In this document: positions 23,313-35,110 of the stretch, piece by piece
How the letters are laid out: each line of letters opens with the position of its first letter
Position numbering within the stretch: the first letter of the stretch is position 1
Notes under the pieces: model-generated
The model's input: the letters and a program-made list of their open reading frames with translations, nothing else
The model's database searches: none
What the model was told of the DNA's origin: nothing
Origin: Branchiostoma floridae
Taxonomy: Eukaryota; Chordata; Leptocardii; Amphioxiformes; Branchiostomatidae
Length of the DNA: 64,000 nt
Reading direction: 5' to 3'
NCBI RefSeq assembly: GCF_000003815.2
Contig: NC_049994.1
Location: 3,405,762-3,469,761 of the forward strand
Made by a program: the position numbers and the translations under genes

Positions 23313-23458
23313 CCACCCTATGATTGACAACAAACTTATTGGATGCGTAAAACTTGTCAACCAACCTTCCGTCACTTTTATGTCCACCTACCCAGACGGC
23401 AATATACTGAGAAATAAAGATGAATGATCTATACATACTGCCAGGCCAGTGATCTTGT

Positions 23459-23957
23459 AGGCCGCAGCAAATAAATCTTATGGATGACATCCGCTCGTTT
23501 TTTTGGCAAAATTTCAGAAAAGAAACAAGATTTTTTTCCTTCTTTGGAGACGGTCAACACTACAAAAATGAGCAAACGTGTTGTAGCGTAATGATTGTAC
23601 TTGTAGAAGTGACACTCGGAAATACCTAGAACTGTAGTTGCAAAGTAAAAATAGTTGGATACTTGTAAAAGTGGCACCTATGTGGAAGCCATGAGTTGCC
23701 AATTTTGTTAGTGATACCAGCTTGAGTCTACCACACAATTGTCACTTTTACTACACCAGTACATGTCTTGAATACAGGAATAAAATACCTTGTTGGCTGT
23801 GCTGTCGTCTTTTGTCCCTTACTTCTTGTTACAACGTTTATGGTGACTATTTTGAAAATGTGGCCATCTTGTTTTTTGTACCATTTTTTTTCGCCCTGTC
23901 TAACCATTTCTACAGTCTGCTGAGTATGTCATCCGTAAATTTGACTTGCTGTGGCCT
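23459..23957. mobile_element. Foldback MITE family 'GGCCACAGCAAG', most complete copy
   Basis: The left end AGGCCGCAGCAAATAAAT then TTATGGATGACAT and the right end ATGTCATCCGTAAATTTG then CTTGCTGTGGCCT are inverted. Interior polypurine/polypyrimidine stretches and GTGTGGTAGACT/AGTCTACCACAC words extend the fold. About 0.5 kb, no transposase. Copies: 5435-5775 (one arm) and 57058-57302 (interrupted). Confidence 0.82.
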
Positions 23958-24319
23958 GAGGTACTAGTTCCAGCGAAGCCAATTTCTACAAAAGCCTTGT
24001 CATATGCGCCAAAATGGTACAGCTCACTTCGATCGATACCAAACGACCTTCCAATTGTATTCCACCAACCGTAACGGACGAAACGATTTTCCTGACCATG
24101 CCATGATTACAACTACAATAGCAGATGAGGAGATGATTGTGACACATGGAAAACGATTGGTCCATGCCTGTGGATTTAGCTGGTCTATTGCGTGATGGTC
24201 AATAGAGTTGGCCTTCATACACGTAAAATGTAGGTAGGTGAAGGAAGTCACATAGCCTTTTTGAGGCCATAAGGGTTTTTGATTGTTATCCACTGTGTCT
24301 CGTTCATGCACGGTATTGA

Positions 24320-24505
24320 AAGCCTGTCAACCAATCCTTCTTCTTTCACCGCATTTTATCTCCAAGAACGAAGGCAGGTGGCTACTTTTACACTTGGATG
24401 AAGTGAGGAAAATCGAAACATCGGTGGCATGTCAAAGGATTCGAACCCGATACCTCTGGCACCCCAACCGTTATGCCACCATGGCGCAACAGAGATGTTC
24501 GTTAC
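24320..24505 (-). mobile_element. tRNA-derived SINE
   Basis: On the minus strand TGGCATAACGG (within 24474-24488) matches the A box and GGGTTCGAATCC (24437-24448) the B box, at tRNA-like spacing. The body reads TTCCTCACTTCATCCAAGTG then TAAAAGTAGCCACCTG. It is not an intact tRNA gene because the 3' acceptor half is replaced by the SINE body. Confidence 0.83.
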
Positions 24506-24774
24506 CGATACGTAGATTAATGTTTTACGTAGAACCTACTGGTCGTTGGATTGTCAAATATGATTTTGATACGATTTTATATACGTTTGTATACCTATGA
24601 AGTGTATTAAGGCAGCATACAAAACGACACCATTTACTCTAGTCTTACAATGAATGATTAACGTAATGAAGACATAACGTGCGATTGCAACGCCCCTACA
24701 TCTGGCAAAGCTACTAATTTTCAATTAAAAACCAAATACTTCAAATTGAAAGAACCTTTATGCGGGAATTTACT

Positions 24775-24950
24775 GGACTGAGCCAAGTACTAAGCTCTTG
24801 CACAGAGTTTATTACGCATGTGCGAGCGACAGGAATCCTGGGTACTATGTCAAAGGTGAAGGCCCATTAGAAGTAAACAGTCTCATCTCGACCATTGTAA
24901 AGATTTGTGTGATAATGTCTGGAACTTAACGTTGCCTGCAAACTGGCGTT
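24775..24950. repeat. Dispersed repeat shared with 56300-56420
   Basis: ACGCATGTGCG, GACAGGAAT, GGGTA, AAGGTG and CTCGACCATTGT occur in the same order here and at about 56312-56400. Function unknown. Confidence 0.6.
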
Positions 24951-25630
24951 TTTTTTTTACATTTATGGGGCCTCCACCTATAACATATTACCAATAATTC
25001 CTGTCGCCCGCACATATACATGCGTATTGAACTATGTGAAAGAGCTTATTACAATAAGAGATTTCACAAACTCTTTGCAAAATTTCCCCCCAAATTTTCC
25101 TTACAATCACACTGTACACTGGACGAAAATAAGAATTTCCGTAAATTTCCAGAAATTGCCAGAGTTTCCAAGTGCATTTGCAGGAGTTTCTTACCCGGAA
25201 ACACCTTTTCAAGCAGTGGTGGTGCGCCGCATTTGCGTATATGAGAATGTCATTAGAAATCACAACATTACCAATGTACTAAAAACCAATGTCCAATAAC
25301 TGAAAATGGTTATCGATAGACGTTCACTAATGATCATATTTGCAACGATATCATAAACTTCTATGTTCTATTTTACGGTTTGCCCGATGCACATCACTTT
25401 CGGTATGTCTGGTGCAATTTGGAGTAGTCCAATACCTGCTGCCCCCTACCAAACACAGCATATTGGTTTCTTCCAGTCCCCTTGTAAATTGGACTGCCAT
25501 CTGCCGAAGCCTTCACACAACCGAACAGCATTGCCGGCTGATCATCGTTCTATGGTATCTTCACGCGTCACCGGTAAGTGTCTACTTTCCGGGCTTATTT
25601 TACCCAGTAGATGTTGTTTAAAGCTAAGGG
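24951..25630. other. No feature recognised
   Basis: Overlapping frames of 60-110 residues exist on both strands but share no motif with a known family and overlap each other freely, so I do not call a gene. Confidence 0.4.
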
Positions 25631-25635
25631 CACAA

Positions 25636-25753
25636 CCCACCGTACGTGTAATTTTTCCGTACGTTTTTTGGGAGGCCACGTCCGCCATGTATTTCTGATA
25701 ACGTTCAGGCTGTACAGGGCAGGCGCGTCGCTCATACTGGTACGTACGGTGGG
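25636..25753. repeat. Short inverted repeat CCCACCGTACGT
   Basis: CCCACCGTACGT at 25636-25647 is the exact inverse of ACGTACGGTGGG at 25742-25753, in a locally GC-rich patch. It may mark a small MITE, but no target duplication was found. Confidence 0.5.
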
Positions 25754-25892
25754 CAAATCCGCAGCCCGATGGCACACAAACTTTTGCCCGCACGTTAAGT
25801 TCTGCGGCGTGTCTGCGTACTCCAATTACGTCGGATTCCTTACGAGTTCGTACGGAGGCGATACTTATCAATTACGGGTCCCAAATGGCAAT

Positions 25893-26087
25893 TACTCAAG
25901 CAAATGGATATGGTTTTGGAAACGGTCAGGTGTTTCAACGAGCATCCACTAGTTTTCGTCAGTGACACTGAAGAGATCTGGTTGGAGAGGGTTTTTGTAT
26001 CCTAGCTGTGAATTGATATAGAAAAGATTGTATGGATGCTAGTTGAAACGTCTAACCGTTTAAAAATCATATCCTGTTTCTTGAGTA
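25893..26087. mobile_element. 195-bp foldback MITE
   Basis: The left arm 25893-25947 (TACTCAAGCAAATGGATATG...) and right arm 26034-26087 (...CATATCC, CTTGAGTA) are inverted with about ten mismatches. Each contains GTTTCAAC(G/T)AG followed by CATCC, or its inverse. The loop carries CAGTGACACTGAAGAGATC. No coding capacity. A fragment of similar loop sequence is at about 60075-60120. Confidence 0.82.
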
Positions 26088-26789
26088 AGTGTGTTTCGGT
26101 GTAGAAGGGTGTATATTTTCAGGTAGAAGTTGCTAGCATTTTCTCATTCACGGTTCTCGAGCATATTCTCGAAAACGGGACTCCCATTTGCGTTTCTTCC
26201 AAAAGACAGGTGCAGGCCCAAATCAATATACCTTTAACAGAATTAGGCATGAGTGTCCTAGATACCAATTGCAACTAAACTTAGAACCGGTAGCTCAATT
26301 GTAAGGTTGAGCTATATGAACATAACCCTTCTATACGCTGTACCGTTTTTTTCTCACAAAAGCATTTGCCTACTAGTAGTTATCTCTTTCACTGTAGACG
26401 TTAAGTGATTACTTGCTTTTGTATATGCCCAATACATATCCTTATCAGAGTTTCCTTTTACATTTAGCCATAAATTGTCATATGTAATCTTCTCTCTGTA
26501 TCCTTAGTGGTTTTGTAACCATGCCCATTAAGCGATATGCTCCGCATGCATGTCCGCAAGCAATACATTTGCTTGAAAAGAAGTTGCTTAAAGGCAATAT
26601 TTTGGACCTTAACCAGTAGTTGTATATTGATAAAGTTAAAGTTGGGCCTTGTTTTTCCTCAAAATTGAAATGCAAGTTTTTTGCTGTAAAAGTTTTTTGC
26701 TGTGTTCTAAGATCGTTTCAAACTAGCTGATTTGCATGTTTGATTCTGCGCTGTGTTACTATATTCGCCAGAAAGGTTTTCCGCAGCGT
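26088..26789. other. No feature recognised
   Basis: No repeat shared with other parts of the window and no coding signature. Confidence 0.4.
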
Positions 26790-28224
26790 CTATGTGTGTG
26801 TGTGAGTGCGGGTTTGTATTCGCCGTGTGTGTGTGTGTAAATGTGTGTGTCTGCGTGCGTCCGCATGTGTGTGTGTGTGTATGTGTGTGTGCGTGCGTGC
26901 GTGTGTGTGTTTGTATCTGTGCTTGTCTGTCTGTCTTTGACCACAGTAACTCGAGAATGCCTGGTTGGATTGTCTTGAATACTCTTCTTATGCATTGATT
27001 TTTTGAACTCTGCAAGATCGACATAACAGTTATAAGAGACGTAATGCGTGTCTCCCATCTGAGTTTCATGTCTAGACAAAGAAATGAAGAATGCGTCGCA
27101 ACAGAATAACATATTCCCTCGCACTTTTCAAGATGTTTGTCAGTTTGACGTCGGCGCCTCTACTTCTGTAGAATGGAGATATGATATTGCTGTATCCGTA
27201 ACGCTTTAAATTTGCGATCAAGGATATCTGTGGATTTAAGATTGAAAAAGTGTCCCTGGTTGTGTTGTGAAGAAGGTAAAAGAGTAGCCGTTAGCGCTAG
27301 GTTTGCAATATTCTTAGTGCCTTTCTTGTTGTGACCAGGTGGCATTGATATCTTGTGACGCTGCAAGATCGACAGTTATCGGAGACGTAATGCGTGTCAA
27401 TTATCTGTTTTATGAGTTTTATGTCTGCCTACTCAGCAGACCATAGACAAAGAAATGAAGAATGCGTCGCATCTGAATAACAAATTCCATTCGCACTTTT
27501 CACGATGTTTGTCAGTTTGACGTCGGCGCCTCTACTTCTGGAGAATGGAGATATAACATTGCTGTATCCGTGACGCATTGATTTCTCGTTCTAGGATATC
27601 CGTGGTTTTAAGATTGAAAAAATGTCCCTGGTTGTGTTGTGAAGAACGAAGTGTAGCCGTTAGCGCTAGGTTTGCAATATTCTTAGTACTTTTCTTTTTG
27701 TGACCAGGTGGCATTGATTTCTTGCGACGCTGCAAGATGGACACTTATCGTAGACGTAAAGCGTGTCACTTATCTGTTTTATGAGTTTAATGTCTGCCTA
27801 CTCAGAAGGCCGTAGACAAAGAAATGAAGAATGCGTCGCGACTGAAAACCATATTGCGTTCGCCCTTTTTTTCCGCTGCATATATTGATGTATCCGTGAC
27901 GCTTTGAATTCACAGTCTATAGATATGATCTAGAATAATTGTCGAATGGAGATGAGATGTATCTTTCGTTAAGTGGTCGACTGGTCTCGACGATGTACGT
28001 GTTGTTGCAGATGAGTTCTTCACACTTGGCAAAAAGCAATTAGTCAACCCACTGGCTATATGTAATTTTCTGAATTTCTCTACCATGAATGGTTTTCCAA
28101 GCACGTCAAAAATTTGTGTGTTGAATAAGCATTTAAAAGGGTATTTCGAAGATAATTAGAAATCAGTTTCTACTGATAGTGTCAATTGTGTGCATTTGTT
28201 TGTATTTGTGTGTGTGTGTGTATG

Positions 28225-28259
<35 letters not shown>

Positions 28260-30420
28260 GTGTCTGTCTGTCTGTCTTTCTGTGTCAAACAACGAAAACT
28301 CGACTGTGACAACGAGAACTCGAGAATGCCAGGACAAATTGTCTTAATGATATATATACAGATAATCTCAGCAGTCATTGATTTCTTGGAACGCTGCAAG
28401 ATCGACTTCACACTTACTGGAGAGTTAATGATTGTCGTCCATCTGTGTCTGCCCACTTAGACGGAAATGTACAAAGAAATGAAGAATGAGTCGCAACGGA
28501 ATACCATATTGCTTTCGCACTTTTCCCCATATATGACTTGGGTGCCAGGGAATAGAAATATCCCTGTGTCCGTTACGCTTTGTATTCACGGTCTAGAACA
28601 TCTGTGGATCTGTGGAGTGTCCCTAATTGCGTTGACTGTGGAAAATGGACAAAATGTTAGTGCTAGGTTTGTTATTTGTACCTTTCTTTCAGTAGCGGGC
28701 TACTGTTCTCGCCAATGTATATGTTGTTGCAGTTGGCCATATGTTCTTTACATTTGGCAAAAAGCAGTTACTCAAGCATCTACACTTATAGGAGACGTTA
28801 TGCGTGTGTGGAAATATACAAAGAAAGGAAGAATGCGTCGTAACGGAATATCATATTACACTCGCACTTTTCCCGATGTATGACGTGGGCACCGCTACTC
28901 CTGGTGAAAAAAAAATATAACATTGATTGTATATCCGTGACGCATTCAATTCGCAGTGTCGGATATCGGCGGATTTAAAATTGAAAAAAGTGTCGCTGGT
29001 TGTGTTGTGGAAAATGGTAGAAGAGTTCCCGTTAACATTAGGTTTTCAATGTCCTTTGTAGTGTCCAGATGGACTCGATTTATTAGACATCGATTTCTTA
29101 AGCTTGTAACGCTGCAAGATTGATTTTACACTTACTAGAGACGTAATACGTGTCTCCTATCTGAGTTGTATGTCTGACTACTCAGTTGACTGTAGACATA
29201 GAAATTAAAAATACGCCGAAACGCAGTACCATAGTGTACAGGAGTACCCGTTAACACTAGGTTTTTAGCTTTATTTTCTTGTTTGTTTCTTTGTTTGTGC
29301 CTTTGCAGTGGTTAGGTGGTCTCGATTTATTAGACATCGATTTCTTAAGCTTGTAACGCTGCAAGATGGATTTCGCACTTACTGGAGACGTAATGATTGT
29401 CGTCTATCTGAGTTGTACGTCTGCCTACCCAGGTTGCCATAGACAAAGGAATGAATAATGCGTCGTAACGGAATACCATATTACGTTCTCACGTTTACAA
29501 AAGTTTGACGTGGGCGCCACTACCTCTGGGAAATAGAGAAACGGCTACATCCATGGCGCATGATATTCGAGGCTAATGATATCTGTGGATTTAAGATAGA
29601 AAGATTGTCGCTGGTTGTGTTGTGGAAAATGGTAGAGGAATACCCATTAAAGCTAGGTTTTTATTGTTCTTTGTAGTGGCCAGGTGGTCTCGATTTGTTA
29701 GACATCGATTTCTTGCAACGCTGCAAGATCGACAAAACACTTACTGGAGACGTAATACACGTACGTGTCTTCCATCTGAGTTTTATGTATGCCTACTCAG
29801 TTGGCCATAGACAAAGAAATGAAGAATGCGTCGCAACGTAATCTCATATTGTGTTTGCAATTTTCCCGATATATGACTCGGGCGCCGGGGAATAGAGATA
29901 TTGCTGTGTCCTTGACGCTTTAAATTCGCGGTCTAGATTATCTGTGGATCATTGAAATAGTGTCCCTGTTTGTGTTGTGGAAAATGGAAAAAACACAAGT
30001 GGTAGTTTGCGCTAGGTTTGCTATGTTCGTTGTACCATTCATTCAGTGGCGGACTACTGTTCTCTGGAATGTATGTGTTGTTGATATTGCAGTTGGTTCT
30101 TCACATTTGACAAATATTGGTTACTTTATATCTATAATCTAATTTCTTTATCATTACTGGTTTTGTAAGCTCTTTAAGTGTGTGTGTGTGTGTCTGCGTC
30201 TGCCTGTGACCATGAGAACTCAAGAATGCCTGAATGGATTGTCTTGACACTCTTAATTGTCACTGATGTCTTGCAACGGAATATCAAACCACGTACGCAG
30301 GTTTCCCCAAGTATGACGTTGGCGCCGCCACTTCTAAGGAACAGAGATATTGCTGTGTTTTTGACGCTCTTTGAGGTCTAGGACACCTGTGGATTTAAGA
30401 TTGAAAGAGTGTCATATGAA
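26790..30420. repeat. Tandem array, units about 350-370 bp, some with (GT)n
   Basis: CTGCAAGAT(C/T/G)GA recurs at 27010, 27361, 27730, 28394, 29112, 29359 and 29721. Other unit words are GAGACGTAATGCGTGTC, AAAGAAATGAAGAATGCGTC, TGTGGATTTAAGATTGAAA and GTGTTGTGGAAAATGG. Three units open with a GT-rich run (26790, 28195, 30178), then ACTCGAGAATGCC or ACTCAAGAATGCC and GGATTGTCTTGA. The open frames are not conserved between units. Non-coding array with strong divergence. Confidence 0.88.
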
Positions 30421-30751
30421 ATGGATGCATAACAGCCAGACTCCACTGGCACTCAACACCGTGTGACTTTCCTCTATGAATTCTGAAGTAATTTGCTAAT
30501 CGTCATTTAAAAAGCAGGAAGTGTTGCAGTTAATGTTTTTAACAAAGTCACAGAAGAATTGTTTCCCGATATAAAAAAAATGTTCAAATAATGCTTTAAA
30601 ATTTTCAAACGGAAAGCTTTGTGGGGTTCGAAAATTAATATGTGTCTCTAAACTGTATTTTTCTAAAATGGCACTTCTGTATGTCAAGAATTTGAATAAG
30701 CATTTTTTTTAGTCGAGTCTGTATATATAAGCTCATTGCGGAGAAAGTTGA
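30421..30751. other. No feature recognised
   Basis: AT-rich spacer between the array and the Tigger-like element. Confidence 0.4.
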
Positions 30752-31662
30752 TACAGTCAAACCTGTATTAGCGGCCACCTTTGCATAGCGGCCACCTGCC
30801 CATAGTGGCCACTTTTTGTCGGTCCCTTGGATTCGTAATGATATATGAAATAGGCTTAGCGGCCACCTGCCCAACGCGGCCGCGGCCACACGATTTCCGG
30901 TCCCGCAGATACAAAAACACTGCCGATTACGGCCACGCGGACCGCTGATCTATGTTCCGGCACGCGTTCGGCCATATACAGCGGCCGTATCGTCACCCTA
31001 CGCCGGATTTAAAACCTCTTTAATTCATTTTCAAAACAAAACTTCGTAAACTGGCGCTACCCATACCCGCTGACAAACGAGGTCATATAAGGTCAATAGA
31101 CGACACCAATATTACGGAGGTGAATTGTGGTAAAGTTACGATCTAATACACTATCGCTTATGTTAATTTACATCTCAAAAACGTTCAAAATAAATTGTTA
31201 CAAAGACAAAATGATATGAACTTCAGGCTATGGCGGATTCTATTCTTACATTTATTGAAAGATAAGTCTAAAATGACGAGACTTTTCTTGTGAGGAACAC
31301 ATTAGCATAATGGGCGAATCTGACGTGTGAACGCGAGCGGGAACACACGGACGGCGAAGTATCAAAGGATACAAGACGAAAGATCAAAGAAATATGACGA
31401 TACCGGTCTCTTCAGACAATATCAACTGTAGAACATTTAAAACTTTTTATAGCTTTTGTTTTCTTAATACATATAGTGTAAAAACCATTGCAGTACATGT
31501 TCAGTACTGTATTATGTAAATAAAGATCAGTGGGTACTAAAACCATGTGTAACTTATTGCTTGTGGTCAATTAATTAGCATATTCTCTATAGTGGCCACC
31601 TCTCTATAGTGGCCAATTTTTACCAGTCCCTTGAGTGGCCGCTATAGACAGGTTTGACTGTA
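30752..31662. mobile_element. Non-autonomous pogo/Tigger-like transposon with TA target duplication
   Basis: The ends CAGTCAAACCTGTATTAGC and (inverted) CAGTCAAACCTGTCTATAG are flanked by TA on both sides (30752-30753 and 31661-31662). Both ends carry several GGCCAC words (AGCGGCCACCT, AGTGGCCACT), which may be subterminal transposase sites. The element is 907 bp with no transposase frame, so it is a non-autonomous derivative. A short related element is at 50742-51080. Confidence 0.9.
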
Positions 31663-31984
31663 TATCATTGGACTGACGCATTGAGAAAAGGACTAAGCTT
31701 AGAATCTAACACCTGTGATATGAAAATTAAGAACCTACGTAAGTGTGTAGGCGGAAGGTGTAACGACACCGTTATGTATGACGTACCAACGGTAAGTGAC
31801 CAGCCAAAAAATACGGGGTCTGTAGCTTAGAACTGCTGGGAACATCGCCCCTTTGACAATAACTACGTTTGGGTCTCTGAAGCAAGCTAGTACATCAACG
31901 TTATATCTTGCAAGGAAATGAGCAGAAGCAATAGAGCTGCATAAAGACGGCGCTTAAACTATATGTGAGTGGGTGGGTTGGTGG
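31663..31984. other. No feature recognised
   Basis: Spacer before the satellite. No repeat or coding signature is visible. Confidence 0.4.
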
Positions 31985-32024
31985 CAACGGTAGAGATTTC
32001 AAACCCTGTCATGTCAACGATCAT
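31985..32024 (+). mobile_element. SINE head remnant immediately before the satellite
   Basis: CAACGGTAGAGATTTCAAACC then CTGTCATGTCAACGATC corresponds to the end of the head and start of the body in the SINE at 45600-46000 (minus strand: TTGGTTCAAATCATGTC, CATCAATC, TTGTGCCCTTGGG). It is the likely founder of the array that follows. Confidence 0.65.
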
Positions 32025-33236
32025 GTGCCCTTGGAAAAGGCACGTGCACTTTGCACGACATTCCTCACTTCACCTAGGCACTACGTGTAAAATGGTCACC
32101 GATCATGTGCCCTTGGAAAAGCCACGTGCACTTTGCACGACATTCTTCACTTCACCTAGGTACTACGTGTAAAATGGTCACCGATCTTGTGCCCTTGGAA
32201 AAGGCACGTGTATCTCACACGACATTCCTCACTTCACCAAAGTACTAGGTGTAAAATGGTCACCGATCTTGTGCCCTTGGAAAAGGCACGTGCACCTCAC
32301 ACGACATTCCTCACTTCACCAAAGTACTAGGTGTAAAATGGTCACCGATCTTGTGCCCTTGGAAAAGGCTCGTGCACCTCACACGACCATCCTCACTTCA
32401 CCTAAGTACTAGGTGTAAAATGGTCACCGATCTTGTGCCCTTGGAAAAGGCACGTGCACGCCACACGACATTTCTCAATTCACCTAGGTACTACGTGTAA
32501 AATGGTCACCGATCTTGTGCCCTTGGAAAAGGCACGTGCACCTCACACGACATTCCTCACTTCACCTAGGTACTACGTGTAAAAATGGTCACCGATCTTG
32601 TGCCCTTGGAAAAGGCACGTGCACCTCACACGACATTCCTCACTTCACCAAAGTACTAGGTGTAAAATGGTCACCGATCTTGTGCCCTTGGAAAAGGCAC
32701 GTGCACCTCACACGACATTCCTCACTTCACCAAAGTACTAGGTGTAAAATGGTCACCGATCTTGTGCCCTTGGAAAAGGCTCGTGCACTTTACACGACCA
32801 TCCTCACTTCACCTAAGTACTAGGTGTAAAATGGTCACCGATCTTGTGCCCTTGGAAAAGGCACGTTCACCTCACACGACATTCCTCACTTCACCTAGGT
32901 ACTACGTGTAAAATGGTCACCGATCTTGTGCCCTTGGAAAAGGCACGTTCACCTCACACGACATTCCTCACTTCACCTAGGTACTACGTGTAAAATGGTC
33001 ACCGATCTTGTGCCCTTGGAAAAGCTTAAGCCACGTGCACTTTGCACGACATTCCTCACTTCACCTAGGTACTACGTGTAAAATGGTCACCGATCTTGTG
33101 CACTTGGAAAAGGCTCGTGCAAGTTACACGACATTCCTCACTTCACCTAAGTACTAGATATAAAATGGTCACCGATCTTGTGCCCTTGGAAAAGGCTCGT
33201 GCACTTTACACGACCATCCTCACTTCACCTAGGTAC
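32025..33236 (+). repeat. 82-bp satellite array, 15 units, derived from a SINE body
   Basis: GTGCCCTTGGAAAAGG (or GTGCACTTGG) starts at 32025, 32107, 32189, 32271, 32353, 32435, 32517, 32600, 32682, 32764, 32846, 32928, 33010, 33098 and 33180. The unit also contains ACATTCCTCACTTCACC and GTGTAAAATGGTCACC. These are the body words of tRNA-headed SINEs elsewhere in the window. Units 2-6 and 7-11 follow the same variant order (A-B-B-C-A). The 67-, 102- and 66-residue frames across the array are artefacts: 82 is not a multiple of 3, so frames rotate. Confidence 0.95.
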
Positions 33237-35069
33237 TGTCTTACAGCAATTAAAAAAAAGCTATGTGTTACATGGTGGTTAATAACGAAAGCTTGATATA
33301 CTCATTAAAAATCTGTAAATTAGACGTTTGCCTGCTCGAAAGTATTTGTCTTAATTTTTGAGACACCGTAACGAATCTTTTAAACACATTGCCAAACGCT
33401 TATTTTGGCCCTGTTAAATTCCATTATATAGATACTACTCTCTGAGAACCAAACAAGCTGATGCGAGCATGCGAAAGAAAAAAAAATCGGTTTTGACAAC
33501 AAAAAATGCCCTCATTATGAAATGTAAGCTGTCAGGAAGGTTGAAAAAAATGTCTAAACACACAGAATATGGTACACTGAACAATTTTTGGTCTTTCACA
33601 TCTTCTTCTGCGACTTTGGCATATTGCACTTTATAGCAAAATTATCTAGTCTTCTAGTATTTTTTTTTTTCAATTCACGGCATATAGTTGCCCATTTTGC
33701 TGCCACTTTGTACGATTTACAGCATGTTTGAATACGGCCCAAGACCAATGCGCGTGCAAATGTCATCCGTTCACTCCAATAACTGCGGCCTTACATAATA
33801 CATGGGAATTGTCCCTAAAGAAAGATTATACGTCTAATTCACTTTTATTACCACATCTAATTGCTTTTATTAGCTATGGTCACTTCTATGTCATTTTAGT
33901 ATTTATGACAGTAGCAGTTGGTGTATCAAAGTGTTCATTCAATCACTCTTTGTCTTTCTTAAGTGTCTTTCGTGTGAATTGTGGCCCTTGGGTATGCGTT
34001 CGACAAGGTGGCGCCTCATCAATTTACCTTAAAACACGCCGAGAATACCCGTTAAGTACAACATTGACGCAAACGTCGCTTTTAAAGTGCGTAGCCGTTT
34101 GTGTTGAAACATTTAACGGTGCCATATTGACTACTTTATCATGTCTCTAAGGAGGTATAGAAACACTTACCCCTACACGGTCTGTTATCACTGTGCACAT
34201 TTTGCCATTTACACAAGTTCTGGTTCAAGCTTTCATATGCGTTTACATCAATCACCAGTATCTTCCATTACACCCACATACCATTATGGTAGTGATTTCG
34301 TTGCGACCTGAAATTTGAGAGGTGTTTGACGGCTTTTATGGAGAGAAAAAAATCACTGGAGAAAAAAAAAACAAATTTCTTATGCTCTGTATGTTTTAGA
34401 TCATACGTTACATTTTGCAGGTTATTCCAATAACGAAATCAAAGGATACACAAAGCTAAATTTCGTCGTAGAGAAGTAGTAGAGCATTCGCTGTCAAAGA
34501 GAATGGTAGCCAAATAACCGCATCAATATCCTTGTTGAGAATGGCATTTTTGATCATTTTCAATTTTGCAATTTTTGTCTTATACCTTAATCTAAACCTC
34601 AGATTTTGTATGTTATTATAATTCCAAGATGAAAGGATACACAAAACTATCTTGGGTCAAAGGTAGTACAGCGTTTATATATGGCTTCATTCGGTCAATA
34701 TTGACCATGGTAAAATCCTAAATGACGTCATCTCCTGATTTTAGCTAACTGGATAGTGTGCATCTCCAGGTAGATCTTCCATCTGCAAGATCCTCCCAGT
34801 GTTCTGTGCCAGGTAGTAGAAGCGCTTCGTCTAAAAATAATGGGAGCGTTATAGCCACTATATGCTCTTACTAAAATGGTCATTCTTTATGGTTTGCGGT
34901 TTTTAGTGCCATGCAACCGATAGAAATGATGGAAACATGGTGAAAATTGCTTTTAGAATTTTGATGGTGTAACACAGTGGATGCTTATTTGTTACAGCTT
35001 GAAGTCAATGAAGTAGCTGCCCTCAATTTTGCACTCATGCTGTTTATGTGTGTGGTTGAATGCACGTTT
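33237..35069. other. No feature recognised
   Basis: About 1.8 kb with short poly-A/T runs. A 140-residue frame at 33728-34150 has no domain I recognise and composition like its surroundings. AAAGGATACACAAA occurs at about 34442 and 34632 with similar flanks, perhaps a decayed duplication. Confidence 0.4.
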
Positions 35070-35110
35070 AGAGGCTTTGAGGCTTTATTCGTCCATTAGG
35101 TGTGATACAA
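35070..35110 (-). mobile_element. LINE-type 3' tail
   Basis: The minus strand reads GGACGAATAAAG then CCTCAAAGCCTC: AATAAA followed by a short direct repeat, comparable to the tail at 175-240. How far the element extends toward 35330 is unclear. Confidence 0.4.

Noticed and set aside
24410-24505. Possible tRNA gene
   Set aside because: A and B boxes are present, but the acceptor stem and T-arm 3' half are replaced by SINE body, so it is a tRNA-derived SINE.
25340-25952. Overlapping frames of 76-113 residues on both strands
   Set aside because: Extensive overlap on opposite strands in a locally GC-rich patch with an inverted repeat. No known motif.
26790-28290. CRISPR-like or clustered short repeat array
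   Set aside because: Units are hundreds of bases long and diverged, with GT microsatellites. The DNA is eukaryotic and there are no regular spacers.
31969-33296. Frames of 66-102 residues with repeated PWKRHVHL-like words
   Set aside because: They are the 82-bp satellite read through. The period is not a multiple of three, so the same DNA appears in all frames.
33728-34150. 140-residue frame that could be a gene
   Set aside because: Composition equals the surroundings, no domain is recognised, no second exon or duplicate is seen, and its Leu/Ser/Thr-rich content is as expected by chance.
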